DNA from: Bacteroidetes bacterium QS_8_68_15
Lineage (GTDB): Bacteria; Bacteroidota; Rhodothermia; Rhodothermales; Salinibacteraceae
Assembly (NCBI GenBank): GCA_003023245.1
Contig: PXTR01000055.1
Location: 883-9,565, forward strand
Direction of reading: 5' to 3'
Length of the DNA stretch: 8,683 nt
Part shown: positions 1 through 6,796 of the stretch, piece by piece
How positions within the stretch are numbered: position 1 is the first letter of the stretch
How the letters are laid out: every line of letters starts with the position of its first letter
The notes under the pieces: generated by a model
The model's database searches: none
What the model was told of the DNA's origin: nothing
Seen by the model: only the letters and a program-made list of their open reading frames with translations
Position numbers and translations under genes: made by a program

Positions 1-1871
1 GTGCCGTTGTACTCGTAGCCGTCGACACGCCCGTCGGAGAGGCGCAGCGAGAAAGTCGCGTCCGGCGGAAGACGCGCGCGGTCGTAGACGGCCAGGCGCG
101 CGCGGTTGAGGCGCGCCCCGAGGGCTTCTTCACTGAGGGCAAAGTCGCGCTGCTGGCGGTTCAGCTCCAGAAAGAGCGAGGCCAGCGGCTCGATGACCGG
201 CACCGACGGATCGTCGCTCTTCAGGTAACCCTCGTCGAGCAGGCGCGCGAACCGGATCGAGTCGGTCAGTGCGCTCTCCTGGGCGAGGCGCTGGGCAACC
301 GCCTCCGGCGAGTCGCCCCGGAGCGCGCGGCGCACGACCGGGGCGGAGGGGCCGAGCGTGCGGCGCACCTGGCGCAGGCGCGCGGCGATGTAGCGCTTTT
401 CGAGGGCCGCCGGCCACTCCTCGATTTCGAGCGCCTGCTTGCGGAGGCGCTTCAGTTCGTCCGGCGGCACGTCCGGGCGGCGGCGCACGGTGTCGTGGTA
501 GTAGGCGTAGAGCGCGCGCGCCAGCAGGTGCGAACCGAGGCGCGGGTTCAGAAAGCCCGTAAAAGCCGCCATCTGTCGCACCGACGAGCGCTTCGCGCTC
601 TGGATACGCTCGATCTCGCGGAGGGTGTTGCCGTACTTCTTTTGCAGGCTGTCGGTGGCAGCGATGGAATCGGCCAGCGTCTCTTCCCCCGCTTGTCGGC
701 GCGCCAGCAACGCCGGGTCGCGCAGCCCCTCCAGCTCTCCGCGCGTGGCCTTGAGCGCGTTTTCGAGCGAGAAGAGTGTGTTTTCCAGATCGTACTCCTC
801 GGCCGCCGCCGGATTCTCTTCGATAAACTGCTCCAGGGCCCGCGTGCGCGAGCGGAGCGTTTCGAGGCGCTGCGGCAGCGCCACGTCGCGCTCGTAGGCC
901 AGCTGGGCAGTCGTGCTCAGGCGGTTGGTAGTGCCGGGGTTGCCTACCGTAAACACCGGATCGCCCTCCTGCGCCCCCCCCCGGCTGAAGGGAAAGTAAA
1001 CGTTGTCCTCGACGGGCTCGCCCTCGGGCGTGTAGGCGCGAAAGAACGCCGCGTCGAGCGTGTAGCGCGGGTAGGTGAAGTTGTCGACGGTGCCGCCGTA
1101 GAAGCCCAGGTCGCGCTCCGGCGCCATGACGAGGCGCACGTCGTGATACCGCTTGAGCGTGTAGGCCGAATAGCGCGCGCCCTCGTAGAGCGGCACCACC
1201 CGCACGCGCAGCGTCGTGTCCTGCCGCTTGGCCTGCCGCGTGAGGCGCTCTTCGAGCTGGGCGGACTGCCGCCGGCGCGCCTGTGCGACCGCCTCGATCT
1301 CGTTGCTTTGGGCCGCGCTTTTCACGAGCGTCTCCACCGAGTCGGTCACGTTGCGCACTTCGACGATCTGCTCGACGTAGAGGTCCTTCACCTTACGCTC
1401 GCCGGCACGCTCCTCGGCGTAGAAGCCGTCCTCGACCAGGTCTTCCCCCTCGACACTAACGTCGCTCACGCTTTCACGCGCGCAGTGATGGTTGGTAAGG
1501 ATCAGCCCGCGCGGGGAGACGAACGAGGCGGAGCAGTAATCCGCAAAGCGCAACGCCCCGAGGCGCGCCCGCCGCAGCCACTGGTCGCTCGGGCGAAAGC
1601 CGTACTCCTGCTCGAAGTAGTCCAGCGGCGGGTCTTCGAAGGTCCACATGCGCCCCTGGTCGAAACGGCGCACCGAGACGGTATCGGCGGGGGCCGCCGC
1701 TTCGCCCGATTGCCGCTCCGACACGTCCGGCGCGGGGTCGTCCTCGGTGGAGGGCATGTCCTCGGGCCGCTCGGTCACGATGGCCGTCTCGCCGGAGCCG
1801 ACGCAGCCGGTAGCCGCGAGCATGACACCGGCGAGGAAAAGCGCGAGCGGACGAAGAGCGCGAAATCGCAT
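1..1871 (-). CDS. S46 family dipeptidyl peptidase, putative lipoprotein (3' end outside window)
   Basis: Serine exopeptidase of family S46 (DPP7/DPP11 type), which removes dipeptides from the N-terminus of peptides, probably at the cell envelope. The frame is open from an ATG at 1871 to base 1, giving 623 visible residues. A hydrophobic N-terminus (about residues 6-20) ends in ATGC with Cys23, a plausible lipobox, followed by an acidic Pro/Ser/Glu linker to about residue 67. The family block then starts with DQGRMWTFEDPP (71-82) and SASFVSPRGLILTNHHC (114-130), carrying the catalytic His. DNFTYPRYTLD (263-273) carries the catalytic Asp region. Residues 300-600 form the long helical domain typical of S46. 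The GGNSGSP serine motif should follow but is off the left edge, so activity and S1 specificity cannot be judged. There is no Shine-Dalgarno. It lies 178 bp downstream of a paralogue on the same strand. A run of nine G (coding strand) at 974-982 is in frame. Confidence 0.93.
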   Translation of the reverse strand, partial: MRFRALRPLALFLAGVMLAATGCVGSGETAIVTERPEDMPSTEDDPAPDVSERQSGEAAAPADTVSVRRFDQGRMWTFEDPPLDYFEQEYGFRPSDQWLRRARLGALRFADYCSASFVSPRGLILTNHHCARESVSDVSVEGEDLVEDGFYAEERAGERKVKDLYVEQIVEVRNVTDSVETLVKSAAQSNEIEAVAQARRRQSAQLEERLTRQAKRQDTTLRVRVVPLYEGARYSAYTLKRYHDVRLVMAPERDLGFYGGTVDNFTYPRYTLDAAFFRAYTPEGEPVEDNVYFPFSRGGAQEGDPVFTVGNPGTTNRLSTTAQLAYERDVALPQRLETLRSRTRALEQFIEENPAAAEEYDLENTLFSLENALKATRGELEGLRDPALLARRQAGEETLADSIAATDSLQKKYGNTLREIERIQSAKRSSVRQMAAFTGFLNPRLGSHLLARALYAYYHDTVRRRPDVPPDELKRLRKQALEIEEWPAALEKRYIAARLRQVRRTLGPSAPVVRRALRGDSPEAVAQRLAQESALTDSIRFARLLDEGYLKSDDPSVPVIEPLASLFLELNRQQRDFALSEEALGARLNRARLAVYDRARLPPDATFSLRLSDGRVDGYEYNG

Positions 1872-1876
1872 GAAGA

Positions 1877-1904
1877 CGTGAAACGTGATGCGTGTTGCGT
1901 GAGG
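1877..1904 (+). repeat. Heptamer array A (4 units)
   Basis: Four consecutive 7-bp units in exact register on the plus strand: cgtgaaa, cgtgatg, cgtgttg, cgtgagg. The array ends five bases upstream of the S46 start codon at 1871 and is antisense to the gene. The 19-mer at 1884-1902 recurs exactly at 7684-7702. Confidence 0.8.
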
Positions 1905-1920
1905 TTGCTGAATGGCGGTC

Positions 1921-1939
1921 GTGGTGAGCGTAGTCGAGC
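1921..1939. repeat. Possible REP-like fragment containing gagcgtagtcga
   Basis: The string gtggtgagcgtagtcgagc resembles the half-palindromic intergenic repeats built on GAGCGTAGTCGA that I recall from many Bacteroidota genomes. Only one arm is evident here, so it may be a decayed copy or chance. The rest of the 1905-2001 spacer shows only a small palindromic stretch (accggtaccg, near 1963) and no convincing promoter. Confidence 0.3.
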
Positions 1940-2001
1940 GTCGGCGTATCTCGAATGGTATTACCGGTACCGCTTTGCTTGAAACGGTGGCGAATTAGCT
2001 T

Positions 2002-2043
2002 CATCACGCATCACGCAATACGCATCACGCAATACGCATCACG
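2002..2043 (-). repeat. Heptamer array B (6 units)
   Basis: Read on the minus strand, six units follow in exact 7-bp register: cgtgatg, cgtattg, cgtgatg, cgtattg, cgtgatg, cgtgatg. The array begins six bases after the stop codon of the S46 gene at 2050. It is the inverted counterpart of array A: the minus-strand 19-mer of B differs from the A 19-mer by one base. The two could pair in a transcript across a loop of roughly 100 nt. Confidence 0.85.
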
Positions 2044-2049
2044 CGCCCC

Positions 2050-4259
2050 CTACCGCATCGCCGACTCGGTCGCCTCCGCCTCGCGCAACTCGCGCACGAG
2101 GCGGTCGGCCTGGTAAACCTGCCCGAGCGCTTCGAGGATGCCGCGCGCATCGACCGATACGGCGCGGGCGCGTTCCGGCAGGTAGATGAAATCGCCCGCC
2201 CGGCTCTCGATGTTGCCGTCGAAGGACACGCCGACGAGCTGGAGGTCGCGGTTGAGCACCGGCGAGCCGCTGTTGCCGCCGGTGATGTCGTTGGTAGGTC
2301 CCAGGGCGTGTCGTCACCGTAGGCGTGGTAGTGGTCGAATATCCCGTAGAAGCTGGTGTAGGGCGGCGCGACGGTGCCGTTGTACTCGTAGCCACTGACG
2401 CGCCCGTCGGCGATGCGCAGCGAGAAGGTCGCGTCCGGCGGCACGTCGTTTCCGTACTCGTCGTAACGCGCCTGCCCGAGCCGGCGAGCCACCTGCTGCT
2501 GCTGCGCCTCCAGCCCGCTGCGCGCGCTCTGGAAGTCCTGAAACAGCGTGTACAAGCCGCTCACCGCCTCCAGCGCAGGGTCCTCCGACGACAGCGTCCC
2601 CGCCGCCAGCGCCTCGCGTGCCGTCTCGCTCGATCGCAGCGCCGACGCCTCGACGATCTCCCGCGCAGCGGCCGACGGCGGGCGCCCCGCCAGCACGTCC
2701 TGCGCCGCCTCGGTGTCGCCGAGGTGCTCCTGCAGGTCACGCAGCCTCGCTTCCAATAAGCGCCGGTCCAGTTCCGCCGGCTGGTCGCTCACCCCGAGCA
2801 GTTCCTCGCGCAGATCGGCGAGCTGCTCCTCGGGCGCCCCCGCCGCGCGGCGCGACCGCAAGCGCTTCGCCGTGAGCGCCCGCCGCAGCGTCGCCGAGGA
2901 GTAGCGCGAGTTCTCCATCAGCAAAAACGCGCGGTACTGATCCGCCAGCGCGCGCTTCTCCTCCTGAATTTGCTCCATCTCGGAAAGCGCGCCGACGTAC
3001 TGTTCTTGCAGGGCCGGGTCGTCGTCGAGGGCGGCCCGAACGTCCGCCTGCGCGTCGCGGCGGCGCGCGAGGATGTACGGGTCCTCCAGCGCGTCGAGGC
3101 GCCCGCGGTACAGCTTGATCGCGTTGCGCAGCTCGAAGAGGCGGTTTTCCATCTGCTCGGATGGGGTTTCGTCCGCGGACGCCTCGAAGGCGGCGCGGCG
3201 CGACTCCAGAAACGCCAGGAGCGCCCGGTCGCTCACGTCGCGCCGGAAGGCCAGCTGGCTGACCGTCTCCAGCCGGCTCGTCGAACCGGGATTGCCCACC
3301 ACGAAAACCGGCTCGCCCGCCGCGCTGCCCTCCTCGGCGAACGGAAAGTACGCCTCCGGCGACAGCGGCTCCCCATCTTCGCCGTAGACGCGCAAGAAGC
3401 TCACGTCGAAGGTGTAGCGCGGGTAGGTAAAGTTGTCCGGGGCGCCGCCGAAGTAGCCGACGTCCGCCTCCGGGATCATCACGAGGCGCACGTCGGTGTA
3501 GCGGCGGAAGGTGTAGGCCGAGTAGCGCGCCCCGTCGTAGAGCGCGACGACCTCGGTGCGCAGGTCGCCTGGCCGGCTGACCTCGCTATTACGGCGCTGC
3601 TTGATCTCCTCGAACACCTGCCGTTGCGCCTCGGCGCGCTCCGCGTCGGTTTGCGCGTCGTCGAGCGCGGCCTCGACCGCACCGGTCACGTCCTCGATGG
3701 CCACGAGCTGGTCGGCGTACAGATCATCGACGCGGCGTTCCCGCTCTTGCGTCTCGGCGTAAAAGCCGTTTTCGATAAGTTGCTCACTCTCCTCGGCGGT
3801 CGACGCGGCAAACGTGCGCGCGCAGTGGTGATTGGTCAGCACCAGGCCGCGCGGCGAAACGAACGAGGCGGTGCAGTTCGGCAGCCGCAGCGCCCCCAGC
3901 CGCGCGCGGCGAAACCATTCTTCGCTCGGATCGAAGTCGTACTCCTCCTCGAAATATGCGGTCGGCGGGTCGTCGAACGTCCACATGCGCCCCTGGTCGA
4001 AGCGGCCCGCCTCGGCGGTGTCGGTCTGCGCGGTGCGGCGGCGCGCGGCGGGGTCGGCGGCGATGGTGGCCGGGACGGCGGCGGCCGTGTCGACGGCCGC
4101 TACGGTGTCGGCCGGCGCGCTCGAGGCGTCGCCGCCCCCGCCGGAAAGGGTGGCACATCCGGGCGCCGTGGCGACGAGCAGAACGAGGGCGAGGGCCACA
4201 CTCGCCGGCGCGGCGAAGCGTCGGGAGACGGCGGCGTAGGGCACGGAGCGTCGGTCCAT
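2050..4259 (-). pseudogene. S46 family dipeptidyl peptidase, disrupted by frameshift plus internal deletion
   Basis: Second S46 peptidase, paralogous to the neighbour at 1-1871. The ATG at 4259 gives a signal sequence (about residues 15-34) with a TAPGC lipobox (Cys35), then an Ala/Asp-rich linker. DQGRMWTFDDPP (88-99), ASFVSPRGLVLTNHHC (131-146) and DNFTYPRYTFD (275-285) carry the His and Asp parts of the triad. The frame is intact to Asp654 (about 2298). It then changes: the continuation [15 protein letters not shown], with the catalytic Ser codon at 2271-2269, is in another frame and ends at TAG 2050. Family members normally have roughly 20 residues between the W-x-LP motif and TNDITGG, and these are absent, so this looks like a deletion of 3n+1 bases rather than a single-base slip. 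The residue 18 after the catalytic Ser is Gly (FDGN), as in DPP7-type enzymes, not the Arg of Asp/Glu-specific DPP11. It is either a recent pseudogene or an assembly error. The intact N-terminal frame would run on to about 2025 with unrelated residues. Confidence 0.85.
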
Positions 4260-4437
4260 GCGCGAGGGGCAGGGCGAACAAGCGATCGTAAATAGAGGAA
4301 CAAGCAAACGGGACCAGCGCCCGGCGGGTCCCACTTCCGCAACGGAGCGGCGCGCCCCTTCCGGGAACACCCATTGTGAAATAGTTTATTTCTCTCGCCC
4401 GTTCGTTCTCACCTCCTCGCTTTGCTTACGTGCTTTC
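4260..4437. promoter_or_regulatory. Divergent intergenic region between the S46 and FmdB-like genes
   Basis: This 178-bp spacer must hold promoters for both flanking genes. Visible elements are a direct repeat gaacaagc (4276-4283 and 4298-4305, 22 bp apart) flanking cgatcg, a dyad gggacc/ggtccc (4310-4315 and 4327-4332), and an AT-rich patch tagtttat (4382-4389) that partly fits the Bacteroidota -7 element TAnnTTTG. No well-placed -33 TTG accompanies the last. Neither start has a Shine-Dalgarno sequence. Assignment of exact promoters is weak. Confidence 0.4.
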
Positions 4438-4770
4438 ATGCCGACCTACAAGTATCGCCGCGAAGACGGCTCCACCTTCACCGTCCGCCAAAAGATCACC
4501 GAAGACGCGCTCGAAGAGTGCCCCGACACCGGCCAACCCGTCGAGCGCGTCATCACCGGAGGGATGGGCTTCCAGCTCAAAGGCGGCGGCTGGTACGAAG
4601 ACGGCTACACCCGCCCGGAGGCCGCCGAAGAGAGCAACGGCGCATCGGGAGAAGAGGCTTCAGGGGAAAACGCTTCGGGAGACGACGCCTCCGGCAGAGA
4701 AGCGCAGAGCGAAAGCGCAGGCGCCGCGGCGTCCGGCAAGCAAGACGAGTCCAAGCAAGACGAGTCGTAA
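4438..4770 (+). CDS. FmdB-like small regulatory/zinc-ribbon family protein with degenerate metal site
   Basis: A 110-residue protein of the FmdB / CxxC_CxxC_SSSS family. The start at 4438 gives the family N-terminus MPTYKYRREDG, then LEECPDTGQPVERVITGG (25-42) and a GFQLKGGGWYEDGY block (44-57), aligning with the usual FmdB fold. Canonical members bind zinc through two CxxC pairs. Here the first pair is replaced by charged residues (RRED) and only Cys28 of the second remains, so zinc binding in the usual way is unlikely. From about residue 60 the tail is low-complexity, acidic and Ala/Ser/Gly/Glu-rich, with ASGE/ASGD repeats and a doubled KQDES end; it is probably disordered. There is no Shine-Dalgarno. 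It is transcribed away from the S46 gene and converges on the quinone oxidoreductase gene, with 17 bp between stops. The biological role is unknown. Confidence 0.85.
   Translation: MPTYKYRREDGSTFTVRQKITEDALEECPDTGQPVERVITGGMGFQLKGGGWYEDGYTRPEAAEESNGASGEEASGENASGDDASGREAQSESAGAAASGKQDESKQDES
4738..4767 (+). repeat. Two tandem 15-bp repeats at the end of the FmdB-like gene
   Basis: The unit aagcaagacgagtc plus one variable base occurs twice, directly before the TAA, and encodes KQDES twice. This is a recent in-frame duplication that lengthened the acidic tail. Confidence 0.85.
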
Positions 4771-4787
4771 GGCGGGCGCCGGGCGTG

Positions 4788-5771
4788 TCACGCACTTACG
4801 CGCAGCACCAGCTTGCCGGCGTTTTCGTTGGCCTCCATGCGGCGGTGCGCCTCGGCGGCGTCGGCCCAGTCGTAGACGCGGTCGATGACGGGCCGAAGCA
4901 CGCCGTCCTCGAAGAGCGGGAGCGCGTAGGCGGCGAATTCCTGCGTGAGGCGCACCTTGTAGTCGGGCGCGCGGGCGCGGAGCGTGCTGGCCTTCACGTG
5001 CAGGCGTTTGGCGAGCAGGCGCCGCAGGTCCACGCGTTCGACGGTCGTCCCCCCCAGCACCGACAGCAGGACGAGCCGCCCGTCGGTGCGCAGCACGCCG
5101 ATGTTTTTCTGAAAATAGGGCGCGCCGACCACGTCGAGCACGAGGTCCACGCCCGCCCCGCCGGTGATTTCGTCGATGCGCTCCGCAAAGTCTTCGCTCC
5201 GGTAGTCGACGGTCGCCGATGCGCCCATGTCGCGGCACGTCTCGTGCTTCGGCGCGGAGGCGGTGGCGAACGCCTCGGCGCCGGCTTCGACGACGAGCTG
5301 GGTCGCCGCGGTGCCGACGCCGCTGGCCCCGGCGTGGAGGAGCGCTCGTTGCCCCTCGGCCAGTTCGCCCAGCCAGTAAAGCGCCTGGTAGGCCGTCAGG
5401 AAGACCTCCGGGACGGCCGCGGCCTCCTCGAAGGAAAGCGCCTCGGGGATCGGCATGGCCATGTCGCCGGGGATCACGGCCCGCTCGGCGTAGCCGCCGC
5501 CCGGCAGCAGGCCGAAGATGCGGTCGCCCTCTTCGAAGCCGTCGCACGCCGCGCCCGCTTCGGCGACCGTGCCGGCCAGTTCCAGCCCCAGCAGGTCGCT
5601 CGCGTCCTCCGGCGGCGGGTAGTGGCCGCGCCGCTGCATCAGGTCGGCGCGGTTGAGCGCGGTGGCGCGCACGTCTACGAGCAGTTCGCCGGCAGCCGGC
5701 TCGGGATCGGGGCGCGTGCCGAGGCGAAGCTGCTCGGGGCCGCCTGTTTCGTCTACGAGAATAACGTTCAT
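4788..5771 (-). CDS. NAD(P)H:quinone oxidoreductase, PIG3-like zinc-independent MDR family
   Basis: A 327-residue medium-chain dehydrogenase/reductase of the quinone oxidoreductase subfamily (PIG3/TP53I3-like), a soluble NADPH-dependent reductase of quinones or related enones. Diagnostic segments are the catalytic-domain stretch TALNRADLMQRRGHYPPP (37-54), LGLELAGTVAEAG (61-73), and the Rossmann nucleotide-binding loop HAGASGVGTAATQL (146-159). The C-terminal HRRMEANENAGKLVLRV (309-325) is a typical QOR ending. The zinc ligands of alcohol dehydrogenases are absent, as expected. Length matches the family (about 325). The ATG at 5771 overlaps the TGA of the upstream CPBP gene as ATGA, so it is the last gene of a three-gene operon and translation is probably coupled. 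An A-rich stretch rather than a Shine-Dalgarno precedes the start. The physiological substrate cannot be read from sequence. Confidence 0.93.
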   Translation of the reverse strand: MNVILVDETGGPEQLRLGTRPDPEPAAGELLVDVRATALNRADLMQRRGHYPPPEDASDLLGLELAGTVAEAGAACDGFEEGDRIFGLLPGGGYAERAVIPGDMAMPIPEALSFEEAAAVPEVFLTAYQALYWLGELAEGQRALLHAGASGVGTAATQLVVEAGAEAFATASAPKHETCRDMGASATVDYRSEDFAERIDEITGGAGVDLVLDVVGAPYFQKNIGVLRTDGRLVLLSVLGGTTVERVDLRRLLAKRLHVKASTLRARAPDYKVRLTQEFAAYALPLFEDGVLRPVIDRVYDWADAAEAHRRMEANENAGKLVLRVSA

Positions 5772-6796
5772 TGTTGGTTTTCTGGGTTGATGGTTTTCTG
5801 GTTTTCGGGTTCGTTTTGGGACACCGTGCGGCGCCGGTGGAAAAAGAGCAATGCGTTGGCGCAGGCGAGAGCGGCCAGGCCTGCAGCACCGGTCATGCCC
5901 GTGGCGAGTCGCGGCCCGCCAGCGACGAAGAACAGCGTGAGGCCGGCGGTCGTGTTGAAAGCACCGTGCATCAGTGCAGCGGCCAAGACGGTGCGCGCCC
6001 GCATCGCCACGTACGCGAAGAGCGGCGCGAGCAGCACCGTCATCAGCGTCATCATGAACACGCCGAGGACCGGATGCTCGGGATAGTTGTAGCCGGCCAA
6101 GATGAGCGGGGCGTGCCACAGGCCCCAGACGATGCCCACGACGCCCGAGGCGTTCCAGAAGCCCAGCGGCGCCAGTTCGTTTTGCAGAAAGCCGCGCCAG
6201 CCCACTTCCTCACCGAAGGCCGCCACCGCAGCGACCGTGGCACCGTTGAAGAGCGCGCCGCCAACGAGAATCAGCGGCAACCACGCGCCCAGCGCGCGCA
6301 CCTCCTCGGTGTCGCCCTCCGTCGCGACGCCTGCCGGGGCGGTCGCCAGCACCTGCTCGACGACCCCTTCGACACTAATAACGAAGTGCGCGCCGGGCAC
6401 GAATACGCTGAATGCTCCCGCCGTGCCCGCCAGTGCGAGCGGGGCGAGCCAGGCCACGAGCCACCAGCGGTTGAAGGCGAGGCGCATCCCGATCTCGGCC
6501 AACGGCCGTCCGCGCACGAGCTTCTTCACCACCAGCGCCCCCACCGCCGGGCCGTACATGAACGCCACGCCCATCACCGTAAAGGCAAGCGCATCTTCGA
6601 CCGCAAAGCCCCCCCCGAAGTACACGCCCGCAAGCCCCCAGCTCCATCCGTAGGCGAGCGCCACGTAGAGCGCCACAGCCTGTACGCCGACGCGCTCCGA
6701 AGCCTGCGCGTCAGTGGTCAGCGTGTCGGTGGCCGAAGAAGCCGTCGTCGTGCGCAAAGCCGCCGAGGGGCTGAATGTCAGAAAATGCGTCCTCAC
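5768..6796 (-). CDS. CPBP family intramembrane glutamic endopeptidase (Abi/Rce1-like)
   Basis: A 342-residue polytopic membrane protein of the CPBP (CAAX protease and bacteriocin-processing) family. All family motifs are present: EEVGWR (196-201, the EExxxR motif with the catalytic Glu), WGLWHAP (224-230, metal/active-site His228) and HGAFN (277-281, HxxxN). Hydrophobic segments are seen from about residue 37 to 318, consistent with about eight membrane helices, in the inner membrane. The chosen start is GTG at 6796, which overlaps the TGA of the NRDE gene as GTGA and has AGGGAG five bases upstream, the only Shine-Dalgarno-like site in the window. The first 35 residues are Thr/Ser-rich and weakly conserved in character, so a later start is possible. 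The last 15 or so residues (EPENQKTINPENQQ) come from a simple octamer repeat, not from the fold. The substrate is unknown; bacterial members process peptides, confer immunity, or degrade membrane proteins. Confidence 0.92.
   Translation of the reverse strand: MRTHFLTFSPSAALRTTTASSATDTLTTDAQASERVGVQAVALYVALAYGWSWGLAGVYFGGGFAVEDALAFTVMGVAFMYGPAVGALVVKKLVRGRPLAEIGMRLAFNRWWLVAWLAPLALAGTAGAFSVFVPGAHFVISVEGVVEQVLATAPAGVATEGDTEEVRALGAWLPLILVGGALFNGATVAAVAAFGEEVGWRGFLQNELAPLGFWNASGVVGIVWGLWHAPLILAGYNYPEHPVLGVFMMTLMTVLLAPLFAYVAMRARTVLAAALMHGAFNTTAGLTLFFVAGGPRLATGMTGAAGLAALACANALLFFHRRRTVSQNEPENQKTINPENQQ
5775..5806. repeat. Octamer simple repeat (tggttttc-like, 4 units) at the CPBP/QOR junction
   Basis: Plus-strand units tggttttc, tgggttga, tggttttc, tggttttc follow in 8-bp register. 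They encode the C-terminal tail of the CPBP protein on the minus strand and form the A-rich leader just upstream of the quinone oxidoreductase ATG. Confidence 0.75.

Noticed and set aside
495..1982. Plus-strand open frame of 495 codons
   Set aside because: Antisense to the S46 peptidase, whose minus-strand frame carries all family motifs; composition is Arg/Val/Leu-rich noise typical of GC-rich antisense frames.
2970..4295. Plus-strand open frame of 441 codons
   Set aside because: Antisense to the second S46 gene; no recognisable motif and it crosses that gene's start.
4771..4793. Possible shared terminator between the convergent genes
   Set aside because: Only 17 bp separate the stops; gcgtg/cacgc gives a 5-bp stem with one-base loop and there is no U-tract.
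4422..6086. Plus-strand open frame of 554 codons
   Set aside because: Overlaps the FmdB-like gene out of frame and runs antisense through the quinone oxidoreductase and CPBP genes.
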